From assembly GCF_032477075.1 (NCBI RefSeq), contig NZ_JAWDXO010000056.1, forward strand, positions 1 through 16,856: DNA of 16,856 nt, written 5' to 3'. A program made the position numbers and the translations under genes. Below the pieces are notes generated by a model. It did not search any database, was not told the DNA's origin, and was given only the letters and a program-made list of their open reading frames with translations. This document shows, piece by piece, positions 1 to 6,515 of this stretch; position 1 is the stretch's first letter, and every line of letters starts with the position of its first letter. The DNA is from Fusobacterium sp. (GTDB taxonomy: Bacteria; Fusobacteriota; Fusobacteriia; Fusobacteriales; Fusobacteriaceae).

Positions 1-1
1 A

Positions 2-142
2 AGAGATAGAATAGAAAAATTTTTTAATAAAGAAAAAGTACAGATAAAAGATTTAGAAAAAAAAACTGAAGAAAAAGTTATAAAAAAAAATCCATGGGCT
101 AAAACTAAAGAGAATGAAAAAGATAAAGGGAATGAAAGATAA
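2..142 (+). CDS. C-terminal fragment of an unknown protein with a lysine-rich tail (5' end outside window)
   Basis: An open frame runs from the window edge to TAA at 140-142, giving 46 charged, probably helical or disordered residues. I do not recognise the family. The last residues read NPWAKTKENEKDKGNER, nearly the same as the end of the Fic-like protein ending at 1844 (NPWAKSKENEKNKGNER) and of the 36-residue frame ending at 1080. The shared end therefore sits on otherwise different proteins. It is followed 20 bases later by the next gene behind an AGGAGG site, so it is probably the upstream member of the same operon. The tail could be a C-terminal recognition signal or simply a recombination or duplication scar. 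Confidence 0.6.
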   Translation, partial: RDRIEKFFNKEKVQIKDLEKKTEEKVIKKNPWAKTKENEKDKGNER

Positions 143-162
143 AAGCAAATTAGGAGGTTAAA

Positions 163-366
163 ATGTTTATAATTTTAAATATAGTAACAGTGATATATGC
201 GATAATTATTGGGGTAGTTTTATTAAAAAATAAAAAGTATAGTAAGTTAAAAAGATTCCATACAATTCTTATTTTAATTTTGTTAGCACTTGTTGGAGGA
301 TCAGTTGCAGGGAAAGGAGCTGTAAACTCTATAAAAGAAACTGGAGCAATAGGAACATTAAATTAA
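163..366 (+). CDS. Small two-helix membrane protein, unknown function
   Basis: 67 residues. A hydrophobic segment at about residues 3-21, a lysine-rich turn (KNKKYSKLKR, about 22-31) and a second hydrophobic segment at about 34-49 suggest a hairpin membrane protein with the basic loop in the cytoplasm. The end is glycine- and alanine-rich (GGSVAGKGAV). The start is set by AGGAGG at 152-157. It follows the tailed reading frame ending at 142 and precedes 382-900 with a short gap, so it looks co-transcribed. The last 100 bases are repeated exactly at 5174-5273 without a start codon. Small TM proteins like this occur in conjugative elements and as holin-like or toxin peptides, but nothing here decides the role. 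Confidence 0.7.
   Translation: MFIILNIVTVIYAIIIGVVLLKNKKYSKLKRFHTILILILLALVGGSVAGKGAVNSIKETGAIGTLN
267..366 (+). repeat. 100-bp exact direct repeat, copy 1
   Basis: Bases 267-366 are identical to 5174-5273. The match starts inside the small membrane protein gene and stops one base after its TAA stop (366/367 compared with 5273/5274). Here the repeat is the intact gene's 3' half. In the second copy it is an orphan fragment. Confidence 0.95.
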
Positions 367-381
367 AGGATTAGTGAAAAT

Positions 382-900
382 ATGAAAAAAATAGATCAAG
401 AATCAGAAAGAGATAAAGAAAATTCTAAAATAAGAGTATTAATAAATTATTTATATAAAAAACTTAAAGAAAAAAATGAAGCCAAAATAGAGTATTATAG
501 CTTCAGTAAAGAAAAAATTATAAATTTATGTGATGAAAAAGACTGGCAACAGATAATTGAATCAGCTTATTTAAATAAAGAAATAGATATGAATGAATTA
601 TTAAAAATAAAAAAAGAAGATTATAAAAAATTACTAAAGGTATTATTGGAAATAGAAAGTACTTTTATAATTTTAGCAAATGAAGAATTTATAAAATTGA
701 ATAAAATTATAGAAGAAAGTTTATTAAAATTTTCTTTTGAAATGAACATTTTAAAAAAATATGAATATATAAGATACTACTATAAAGAATTTCTAAAAGA
801 AAAATATTTCAATAATAAATCAAAAACAGCAAATGAAAAATTAGAAAAAGAATTAAAAGAAATAGAAAGTTTATCAATATATTACAGGGCTATGAAGTAA
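382..900 (+). CDS. Hypothetical helical protein, 172 residues
   Basis: A charged protein rich in Lys, Glu, Ile and Leu, predicted almost entirely helical, with no signal peptide, membrane segment or motif I recognise. The N-terminal ~20 residues are hydrophilic and probably disordered. Residues about 55-172 form amphipathic helices. The ribosome site is weak (AAAGGA at 366-371, about ten bases from the ATG), so it may be translated by coupling to the gene ending at 366. Downstream bases 901-950 contain an open stretch without a start that looks like a gene remnant. Position between two 'tailed' frames places it in the recombined block; function unknown. Confidence 0.65.
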   Translation: MKKIDQESERDKENSKIRVLINYLYKKLKEKNEAKIEYYSFSKEKIINLCDEKDWQQIIESAYLNKEIDMNELLKIKKEDYKKLLKVLLEIESTFIILANEEFIKLNKIIEESLLKFSFEMNILKKYEYIRYYYKEFLKEKYFNNKSKTANEKLEKELKEIESLSIYYRAMK

Positions 901-969
901 AAAAAGAAATTGCTAATAATTAGACAATTTGAAGAAGATTTATTTGATTAATATAAAAGGAGAGAAAGC

Positions 970-1080
970 ATGAATAAAGACTGCATGGAAAGTGGAAAAG
1001 AAAAAAATATTCAAAAAGAAAAAACAGAAGAGAAAAGTATAAGTAAAGAAAATGAAAAGGATAAGGGTAATGAAAGATAG
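970..1080 (+). CDS. 36-residue frame carrying only the shared C-terminal tail; likely an internally deleted gene
   Basis: ATG at 970 follows a good AAAGGAG site (957-963). The frame is highly charged and ends SKENEKDKGNER before TAG, matching the ends at 142 and 1844. It has a start, a ribosome site and a tail but no globular body. The simplest reading is an internal deletion of a larger gene of the same type, though a translated small peptide is possible. It precedes the Fic-like gene by 23 bases with a similar spacer to those after the other two tails. Confidence 0.5.
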   Translation: MNKDCMESGKEKNIQKEKTEEKSISKENEKDKGNER

Positions 1081-1103
1081 AATTAAATAAAGAAGGAGAA
1101 ATT

Positions 1104-1844
1104 ATGGAAGATAAATATAATTTAACAAGAGAACAGAATATATTTCTTGCCCAAAAAATACTTGCAGAAACAGTATATAATGCAATTAAATTAGAAGGAT
1201 TAAATACTACATATGTTCAAACAGAAAAAATTCTTAATGGTATTAATGATGAAAAAGTAGCTTTAGATGATGTCAGAACAATTTTAAATCTTAAATCAGC
1301 TTGGAAGTATATACTTAATAATTTAGATAAAGAAATAGATATAAATTTTGTTTGTAATGTAAATAAAAGAGTATCAGCAGATGAAAGTCTAGACTGGGGA
1401 GTAATAAGATATGGAAATGTAGGAGTAAGGCTAATAGATGGAAGCAGTTATGATCCTGAAGTTCCAGATATAGAAAAAGTAACAAAAGAATTAGAAAAAA
1501 TTAATAAAATAGAAAATACTACAGAGAAAGCTTTAACTTATTATTTGTGGGGAGCAAGATCACAGTTGTTTTGGGACGGAAATAAAAGAACAAGTAATAT
1601 AGTAGCAAATGCAATATTAATAAAAAGTGGAAAAGGAATATTATCTGTAGATGAAAAAGATTTAGAAGAATTTAATCTTAAATTATCTAAATTTTATAAG
1701 ACTAACAATATGAAAGAAATGAAAGATTTTTTATATAATAAAAGTATAAAAGGAATGACAATAAACAAAGAATTAGAAAAAAAAAATAAAAATCCTTGGG
1801 CTAAAAGTAAAGAAAATGAAAAAAATAAGGGGAATGAAAGATAA
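1104..1844 (+). CDS. Fic-family protein with Gln in place of the catalytic His
   Basis: 246 residues. The Fic motif lies at residues 154-165 as QLFWDGNKRTSN, against the canonical HxFx(D/E)GN(G/K)Rxx(R), so the His that acts as base in AMP transfer is Gln. An N-terminal KLEGLNTTYVQTEKIL segment (about 29-44) has E31-G32 of the [S/T]xxxE[G/N] inhibitory helix but Ala at the S/T position. The middle (NLKSAWKYIL, ESLDWGVIRYG) matches a Firmicutes/Fusobacteria Fic subgroup that I recall as also carrying Gln here. Canonical Fic enzymes transfer AMP or another nucleotide moiety to target proteins; activity of this variant is uncertain. The C-terminus ends with the shared KNPWAKSKENEKNKGNER tail. 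RBS GAAGGAG at 1092-1098. It may be a toxin-like or regulatory enzyme. Confidence 0.85.
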   Translation: MEDKYNLTREQNIFLAQKILAETVYNAIKLEGLNTTYVQTEKILNGINDEKVALDDVRTILNLKSAWKYILNNLDKEIDINFVCNVNKRVSADESLDWGVIRYGNVGVRLIDGSSYDPEVPDIEKVTKELEKINKIENTTEKALTYYLWGARSQLFWDGNKRTSNIVANAILIKSGKGILSVDEKDLEEFNLKLSKFYKTNNMKEMKDFLYNKSIKGMTINKELEKKNKNPWAKSKENEKNKGNER

Positions 1845-1870
1845 CACTAAATAAATAAGGAGAAATAACA

Positions 1871-3004
1871 ATGCAAATAGGAGGAAAAGTGACTGTAGAA
1901 TATATTGATAATTTGGCAGTTATACAAAAAAAAGGTATGTTATACAATCTTATTATTTTAACAATCTTTTTATTGCTATTTAGTAGCTGTACAAATATAT
2001 CATTAAAACCTTTTAACAGGACATATGGCTATAGTGATTCTATTTATGCTATAATTGAAAATGATAAAATAAATAGGATGGGAATTTCAGAAGATGATAT
2101 AACTAAAATGGATACATTTGTAAGTGAGAAATATGGAATTACTTTCAATAGAAAGTATAATACTATTGAAGCTCTAAAGGTATATAATGAAGATTATAAT
2201 AAAGATAGAGATTTTTTTAAAAACAATTATATTAAGTTTTATAATGACATAAAAGTAACAATAGAAGGAAAAGAATTTATTATTCCAAAAGAAAAAATAG
2301 AGTTAAAAGAACTTTTAGCTGAGTCTCAAAAAGGGCAACATTCTTATATATACCCAGCTCCTATAGATATTATTAATTCTCCTTATAATGAAGTTATAGT
2401 AGATTTAGGAATAATTGAGATTTTAGATGAAACTGGTAAAGTTCAAAGAGTTAAAAGAAAAATCCCACCTTTGTTAATAAAGAAAACATATATTACTCTT
2501 CGAGTTCCAAATAGTTTATCAGGTGGAGGAGACCAGACTTTATACAGGGGTTGGGCAGAGAACTTTCCTAATAATTTAGAGGAATTAATAGAAATTACTA
2601 TTCAAAAATCAGATAAGTATATAAATTTTTCAGTATTAACAACTTATGGGGAAATGGCTATTTTATTACCTCCTAATATAAATAAAGATGATTTAAAAGA
2701 ACTAAAGAATATAGCCAAAAGAAAACTTAATACTACAAAAGAGGTAAAGAATTTAGCTGTATGGCTTAAAAAACTATGTGAAATATCAGAAGGAGAAAAA
2801 ATACTGAAAGAAAATATTGAAGAAATTGTAATTTCAAAAACTTTAGCGAAGAAAATAGAATTAGATATTATAGAAGATATAGTAGAAAAAGATAAAATAA
2901 AAATAATAACAGAAGGAATTAAGCTATTTGGAGGAGAAGACAAAAATACTGTTTCAGAATACATATTTGAAAAGCATAGAGCGTTTATTAAAGAAAGATA
3001 TTAA
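1871..3004 (+). CDS. Lipoprotein- or membrane-anchored protein, unknown function
   Basis: 377 residues from the ATG behind AAGGAG (1857-1862). Residues 23-40 form a hydrophobic segment ending LLLFSSC, which looks like a lipobox with Cys40 as the lipidated residue. An internal ATG at 1937 (Met23) would give a standard-length lipoprotein signal, but its ribosome site is poor. A GTG at 1889 behind AGGAGG is a third option. The rest is a mixed alpha/beta domain: beta-rich at about 95-250 (with a GGGGDQTLYRGW-like stretch near 215-225) and helical from about 265. I recognise no enzyme motif. It would act at the cell envelope. It is the last intact gene of this block, followed by a gene remnant and terminator. 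Confidence 0.7.
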   Translation: MQIGGKVTVEYIDNLAVIQKKGMLYNLIILTIFLLLFSSCTNISLKPFNRTYGYSDSIYAIIENDKINRMGISEDDITKMDTFVSEKYGITFNRKYNTIEALKVYNEDYNKDRDFFKNNYIKFYNDIKVTIEGKEFIIPKEKIELKELLAESQKGQHSYIYPAPIDIINSPYNEVIVDLGIIEILDETGKVQRVKRKIPPLLIKKTYITLRVPNSLSGGGDQTLYRGWAENFPNNLEELIEITIQKSDKYINFSVLTTYGEMAILLPPNINKDDLKELKNIAKRKLNTTKEVKNLAVWLKKLCEISEGEKILKENIEEIVISKTLAKKIELDIIEDIVEKDKIKIITEGIKLFGGEDKNTVSEYIFEKHRAFIKERY

Positions 3005-3015
3005 AATAAGATTAA

Positions 3016-3063
3016 ATAATAGATAAAGATGAAGAAAAGCTTCAATTTACATGGAATATATAA
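3016..3063 (+). pseudogene. 3' fragment of the 5311-5640 gene
   Basis: A short frame reads DKDEEKLQFTWNI and a stop, identical to the end of the Rep-like gene at 5311-5640, but it is cut off upstream by an in-frame TAA at 3013-3015. It has no start and is a dead remnant. It shows that a second copy of that gene once ended here. Confidence 0.85.
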
Positions 3064-3086
3064 TAAAAAATATAAAAATAATTTAG
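3018..3086 (+). repeat. 69-bp exact direct repeat, copy 1
   Basis: Bases 3018-3086 are identical to 5595-5663. Similarity continues with a few changes through the following terminator (to about 3111 and 5689). The unit is therefore 'gene end plus terminator'. Confidence 0.95.
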
Positions 3087-3111
3087 ACAGCCTCTAGGTT
3101 GTCTTTTTTTA
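3085..3111 (+). terminator. Rho-independent terminator
   Basis: Stem AGACAGCC / GGTTGTCT around TCTA, followed by a run of T. It ends the + strand block and also covers the stop codon of the minus-strand XRE gene. It is homologous to the terminator at 5662-5689. Confidence 0.85.
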
Positions 3112-3359
3112 ATCATTTTTATAAAATTCATAAACTTCCTTCATTAGTTTTAAGAAATCAATCTCTAATGATAAGCAAAATTTTATAAGCAATTTAATAT
3201 TAATTTCGATAAGTCCATTTTCATAACAGCTTAGCATTTTCTGTGATATACCAATCTTTTTTGAAAATGCTAGTTGAGTGTATTTTAATTTTCTTTTTTT
3301 TTAATTCTGTCCAATATTATATTATATGATTTATCATAAATCATATTCCACCTCGCCAT
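3109..3359 (-). pseudogene. XRE-family HTH regulator with a one-base frameshift in an A9 run
   Basis: Read on the minus strand, ATG at 3359-3357 follows GAGGTG and gives MARWNMIYDKSYNIILDRIKKK, then hits a stop. One extra base in the A9 run (T9 at 3294-3302) restores a full 83-residue frame continuing RKLKYTQLAFSKKIGISQ, then MLSCYENGLIEINIKLLIKF and FCLSLEIDFLKLMKEVYEFY, ending at TAA 3111-3109. The QLAFSKKIGISQKMLSCYENG stretch is a textbook Cro/C1-type helix-turn-helix. It is divergent from 3517-5054 and is its natural repressor candidate. The frameshift may be real decay, a phase-variable tract or a homopolymer sequencing error. Confidence 0.8.
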
Positions 3360-3395
3360 ACAGTCACCTCATATGAAATTTTTAAATTCAATAAA

Positions 3396-3424
3396 ATTAT
3401 ACACTGATTATTTTTCAATAGCAA
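3396..3424 (-). promoter_or_regulatory. Probable promoter of the XRE gene
   Basis: On the minus strand TTGCTA (3424-3419), a 17-base spacer and TATAAT (3401-3396) lie about 37 bases before the XRE start codon. The spacing is ideal for a vegetative sigma factor. Confidence 0.55.
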
Positions 3425-3434
3425 ATATACTTTT

Positions 3435-3463
3435 TTGGTATAATTTATTTAATAAGCTATAAT
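3435..3463 (+). promoter_or_regulatory. Probable promoter of the 3517-5054 operon
   Basis: TTGGTA (3435-3440), a 17-base spacer and TATAAT (3458-3463) lie about 53 bases upstream of the ATG at 3517. A second TATAAT at 3439-3444 overlaps the -35. It is divergent to, and back to back with, the XRE promoter. Confidence 0.6.
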
Positions 3464-3468
3464 ATATT

Positions 3469-3480
3469 ATCTTCGAAGAT
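3469..3480. promoter_or_regulatory. Palindromic operator candidate ATCTTCGAAGAT
   Basis: A perfect 12-base palindrome five bases after the -10 box of the 3435-3463 promoter, so at or just after the likely transcription start. A bound XRE dimer here would block the 3517 operon. It could instead form a small hairpin in the leader. Confidence 0.45.
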
Positions 3481-3516
3481 TTTTATAAAAATAAAATTTA
3501 AAGGGAGTGTGATTTT

Positions 3517-4284
3517 ATGTCTACAATAAAGAATGCAATTGAGAGTTTTATAGGAACTGATGAGGAAAAAAAACGTCAACGTGAATTATTGACATTACTC
3601 GCTGATGCTTCTGAAAATAAAGCTGAGGTTATGGAGAATGAGATTCAAACTTATATTAGAACCGCTGGAACAGTGGAAAATAAAACTATTCCTGTAGATG
3701 ATATTTTATCTTTTTATAAGGAAATCCGTGTTATTACTGAAGATAGTATGGGAGATATTGTTGAAAAAATTAAAGAATCTATAAAAGATATTTTAAATGG
3801 AAATATACTAGATGGTGTAACTAATATTATTGGTGTGGCTCTTAATAAAATTCTTGGGTCAAGTAGTGGATCAGAACAGAATCACAGACAGTATTTTGTT
3901 TGTGTTGAAGGATTATCAATGGTCAGATATGATATTTCTTACTGGGCTAGAAGTATAACAGTTGAGACACTTAAAAAATCTGCTGAAAAGTCTTTGGTTT
4001 GTATAATGACAAAATCAACTATTGATGCAAAAAAATTAAAATTTAATACATTTTTGAATATATACCAAAGTCTTTTAGATCATAATAAAGAGATTAAGCC
4101 TGAGGAATTAGCAAAATATATAGAACAAGCTAAAGAAATTTACAAAGAATTAGTTGATAATGATGAAATTTATAACTCATCTATTAGAGAATTAGCTATC
4201 AATAAAATTGATAATATTTCAACATATTTAACTACTTATCATAAAGAGTCAAATCCAGCAACTAGTTGGCCTGAAATAAAATAA
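3517..4284 (+). CDS. Unknown mostly helical protein, first gene of a two-gene module
   Basis: 255 residues, RBS AAAGGGAG (3499-3507). No signal peptide. A region at about residues 86-115 is an amphipathic to hydrophobic helix with GNILDGVTNIIGVALNKILG followed by a Ser/Gly linker; it could insert in or lie on a membrane. The C-terminal half is helical. Codon use differs from neighbours: CGT arginines appear several times near the start while surrounding genes use AGA. This, together with its own regulator and terminator, suggests separate acquisition. I do not recognise the family. A toxin, defence or stress role is only a guess from the module layout. Confidence 0.7.
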   Translation: MSTIKNAIESFIGTDEEKKRQRELLTLLADASENKAEVMENEIQTYIRTAGTVENKTIPVDDILSFYKEIRVITEDSMGDIVEKIKESIKDILNGNILDGVTNIIGVALNKILGSSSGSEQNHRQYFVCVEGLSMVRYDISYWARSITVETLKKSAEKSLVCIMTKSTIDAKKLKFNTFLNIYQSLLDHNKEIKPEELAKYIEQAKEIYKELVDNDEIYNSSIRELAINKIDNISTYLTTYHKESNPATSWPEIK

Positions 4285-4421
4285 TCTAGTGTGCATGTGT
4301 TACATAAAAACAGAAAGTATATATTAATCAATTTTTTAAGCAATAAGATGAATAAGAAGAAAATTTATTTTACTCTTAAATGGGGAATTGAAATTTTTCA
4401 AAAAAGGGGACGTGATTTTTT

Positions 4422-5054
4422 ATGGATAAAAAAATAACTAAACTATCTTATACACCACAAGGTGAAAAACTGAAATTGACTGAAAAACAAGAAGAAGAAT
4501 TATTAATAGTTTACTCTGAAAATGAGAAAGGCTTTTTAGAATTTAAAGAATTCTACAACCCAGAAATTACTTATTCTAAAAATGACTTTATAATACCTAT
4601 TCGTTCTGTGTATGGTGGTATAGCAGGAATAGAAGAAAATATTACTTTTGCAAATATAATAGGAAGCACAGATGATCCTAAACCTTTTGGATATACAGTA
4701 TGGCTAGACTTAATGCAAGATGCCTTGATAGAATTCTTAGGTGATAAAACTTATGTAGAATTCTATCTTGGAAATTGTGTTACAGATAAAAAATTTTACT
4801 ATAAAGATAGTGATACTGAAATTATAGATGATTCAAAACATTGTAAAGGAGTAATTGTTGGAGGACATATTATTTCTGGAGATACTCCTAGTGAAATAGC
4901 ACAAGGCAGTACTGTTTATTTACTTCCAATTTGTAATAAGCACAATGGATGGTATGATAGAAAAGGAATAGTAAAAAAATATATGAAAGCAACTGCTTCT
5001 CAAGATAATCCAATTTATGCAATAATTTTAAATAATTATTTTCAAAAAGAGTAA
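4422..5054 (+). CDS. Unknown protein with a Cys/His motif resembling an HNH-like or treble-clef site
   Basis: 210 residues, RBS AAGGGGAC about ten bases before ATG. The N-terminal ~60 residues are charged. The middle is alpha/beta. Residues about 144-178 carry C-x6-GGH, then LPICNKHNGW. The spacing of Cys, Gly-His and Cys-x2-His-Asn recalls a zinc-binding treble clef or degenerate HNH site, but I cannot assign a family. It follows 3517-4284 by 137 bases with no terminator between, so the two are probably one operon under the divergent XRE regulator. It ends before a strong terminator. The role could be nuclease-like or structural. Confidence 0.65.
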   Translation: MDKKITKLSYTPQGEKLKLTEKQEEELLIVYSENEKGFLEFKEFYNPEITYSKNDFIIPIRSVYGGIAGIEENITFANIIGSTDDPKPFGYTVWLDLMQDALIEFLGDKTYVEFYLGNCVTDKKFYYKDSDTEIIDDSKHCKGVIVGGHIISGDTPSEIAQGSTVYLLPICNKHNGWYDRKGIVKKYMKATASQDNPIYAIILNNYFQKE

Positions 5055-5104
5055 AAATAAAATAATGTTTACTTTTATGAAAATCTTTAAATTAGTAAAT
5101 TTAT

Positions 5105-5137
5105 AAAAAAGGGCTGGAACAGAACCCAGCCTTTTTT
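5105..5137. terminator. Bidirectional Rho-independent terminator
   Basis: A-run, stem GGCTGG / CCAGCC and a run of T. The A-run before and T-run after mean it could stop transcription from either side. It closes the 3517-5054 module. Confidence 0.9.
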
Positions 5138-5173
5138 ATAATAAAGTGGTTGAATCAAAAACATATAATCATA

Positions 5174-5273
5174 TCTTATTTTAATTTTGTTAGCACTTGT
5201 TGGAGGATCAGTTGCAGGGAAAGGAGCTGTAAACTCTATAAAAGAAACTGGAGCAATAGGAACATTAAATTAA
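5174..5273 (+). pseudogene. Orphan 3' half of the small membrane protein gene (100-bp repeat, copy 2)
   Basis: Identical to 267-366. It encodes the second membrane segment and the end of the 163-366 protein, but an in-frame TAA at 5166-5168 lies just upstream and there is no start codon, so it is a dead fragment. It directly precedes the complete Rep-like gene. In copy 1 the same end is followed by unrelated cargo genes. Confidence 0.9.
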
Positions 5274-5310
5274 GATAAAGAATAATTTATTTAAACAAGG
5301 AGAATTAAAA

Positions 5311-5640
5311 ATGGATAAAGAACAAGAGTTTATAAAAATGGATCTAAATGAGTTTTTAAGTTTAAAAAAAAATAATTCTAAAACAGTATATCAACTATTA
5401 TTAAAAAATAGAGAAAAAGGAAAATATGAAATTAGCTGCTTCCACTTATTTGAGCTTTTAAATATAATACCCAATAAAGATAATCCTACTTTTATAGTAG
5501 GGGAAAACTTTAGAAAATTAAATAAAGTTATAACTGAAATAGAAAAAGATGAAGATTTAAAAAAGATCTATAAAAATTTAAAGATTAATAAAACAATAGA
5601 TAAAGATGAAGAAAAGCTTCAATTTACATGGAATATATAA
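5311..5640 (+). CDS. Possible C-terminal domain of a Rep_3-type plasmid initiator (truncated or stand-alone)
   Basis: 109 residues, RBS AAGGAG (5298-5303). Residues about 23-75 (KTVYQLLLKNREKGKYEISC, then HLFELLNI, then FRKLNKVITEIEK) resemble the C-terminal winged helix of Rep_3 initiators, where a YxLL helix is followed by a short domain choosing a 'FK.rV...AikEIn' helix. Rep_3 proteins are about 250-300 residues, so the N-terminal winged helix is missing. Either this is a remnant with a new start or a different small protein with similar helices. Its 3' end and terminator are duplicated at 3016-3111. The assignment is from pattern memory and only moderately supported. Confidence 0.6.
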   Translation: MDKEQEFIKMDLNEFLSLKKNNSKTVYQLLLKNREKGKYEISCFHLFELLNIIPNKDNPTFIVGENFRKLNKVITEIEKDEDLKKIYKNLKINKTIDKDEEKLQFTWNI

Positions 5641-5663
5641 TAAAAAATATAAAAATAATTTAG
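5595..5663 (+). repeat. 69-bp exact direct repeat, copy 2
   Basis: Identical to 3018-3086. In this copy it is the true end of the 5311-5640 gene. Confidence 0.95.
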
Positions 5664-5689
5664 GCAACCTTTAGGTTGTCTTTTTTTTA
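5662..5689 (+). terminator. Rho-independent terminator
   Basis: Stem GGCAACC / GGTTGTC around TTTA, then eight T. Homologous to 3085-3111. Confidence 0.85.
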
Positions 5690-5705
5690 TTTCAAAAGCA
5701 ATCCA

Positions 5706-5850
5706 GCCTTGACCTCCTGTAAATTATATATATTTTTCTACTGCATATATCCCCTTCACAAGCCTTCATTATTTTCTTTTAAATTACGGCGAAGGGGAAT
5801 AAAACATAGTAGAAAAAATAAAAAATAAATAATCAGGAGGGGGATCAGGC
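5706..5850. repeat. Long nested inverted repeat, family B (short form)
   Basis: Nested arms: GCCTTGA (5706-5712) with TCAGGC (5845-5850); CCTCCTG (5713-5719) with CAGGAGG (5834-5840); TATTTTTCTACT (5731-5742) with AGTAGAAAAAATA (5808-5820); CCCCTTC (5751-5757) with GAAGGGG (5791-5797). The 3' side and following 90 bases (AAATTACGGCGAAGGG, CATAGTA, GAACGGCTCTAAA) recur at 13392-13515, so this is the short relative of 13184-13476. The gene-free stretch 5690-5958 holds this element and a purine-rich leader. It could be a structured RNA leader or a DNA-level site. Confidence 0.7.
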
Positions 5851-5958
5851 ATAGGAAAGATTAATTTATAAATAAAAAAATAAAAGAAAAAGAAGTTAAA
5901 AGAGCTGGAGAACGGCTCTAAAGAAAAAACATGGTAGTTTTTAAAAGGAGTGATAAAA

Positions 5959-6450
5959 ATGAAATGGAACAAAACAAAAGAAAAAAATCCAATAAAGCAA
6001 GAGGCTATAGCCTTTTTTATGAGAGAAGATGATTATCAAGAATATAAGAATGGAATATTCACAGTAAGAAAAGTAGATGAAGACTATTATATAATTCTTC
6101 ACAATAAAGATGAAAATATTGATACTTTAAACCTTGAAGATGAAAAACAGGAAATAAATAGAAGGATAGAATTGGAATACCAAAATAATAAATTTATACT
6201 GGAAAGTTTAATAGCACAAATGGGAGGGGAGTTTTTTGTAAGATATGGACTAGGGGTTAAAGAAATAGAAATGTTAGGAAGCTTTAAACAGATGGGGGGA
6301 GCTAGATTAAAATTAAATAATAATAAAATTGTTAGAATATCACTTAATTATAGTGATTTATATGATATTCAATTCTTTGATGGAGAAAAAATAGAAAAAG
6401 AATATGAAGATGTTTACTTTGATGAACTATTAGATGTTTTGATGGATTAA
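5959..6450 (+). CDS. Hypothetical protein, 163 residues
   Basis: ATG at 5959 is chosen because AAAAGGAG (5943-5950) sits eight bases upstream; a GTG at 5950 overlaps that site and would be too close. The protein is acidic, alpha/beta, with alternating beta-like segments (IAFFMRE, FTVRKVDEDYYIIL, RYGLGVKEIEMLGSF, ARLKLNNNKIVRISLNY). The aromatic, acidic composition resembles small immunity-type or phage accessory proteins, but I do not recognise a family. First gene after the family B hairpin. Confidence 0.65.
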   Translation: MKWNKTKEKNPIKQEAIAFFMREDDYQEYKNGIFTVRKVDEDYYIILHNKDENIDTLNLEDEKQEINRRIELEYQNNKFILESLIAQMGGEFFVRYGLGVKEIEMLGSFKQMGGARLKLNNNKIVRISLNYSDLYDIQFFDGEKIEKEYEDVYFDELLDVLMD

Positions 6451-6461
6451 TTCTTAAAAAA

Positions 6462-6490
6462 TGAGAGTGATATTAAACCTATCACTCTCA
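6462..6490. promoter_or_regulatory. Intergenic hairpin without U-tract
   Basis: TGAGAGTGATA / TATCACTCTCA, 11 perfect pairs, loop of seven. It starts 11 bases after one stop codon and ends 25 bases before the next ATG. The absence of a T-run argues against a plain terminator; a processing or mRNA-stability element is possible. Confidence 0.8.
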
Positions 6491-6515
6491 CAAAATAAAA
6501 ATTTAGGAGGCAAAA

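Noticed and set aside
2644..2964. Minus-strand 106-residue Ser/Phe/Ile-rich frame
   Set aside because: Antisense to the 1871-3004 coding sequence with the typical composition of a mirrored A-rich gene.
4348..4437. 29-residue frame MNKKKIYF... overlapping the 4422 start
   Set aside because: No good ribosome site and overlaps the real start out of frame.
5784..5972. Minus-strand 62-residue reading frame in family B short hairpin
   Set aside because: Phe/Pro-rich low-complexity translation of an A-rich leader, no ribosome site; shadow frame.
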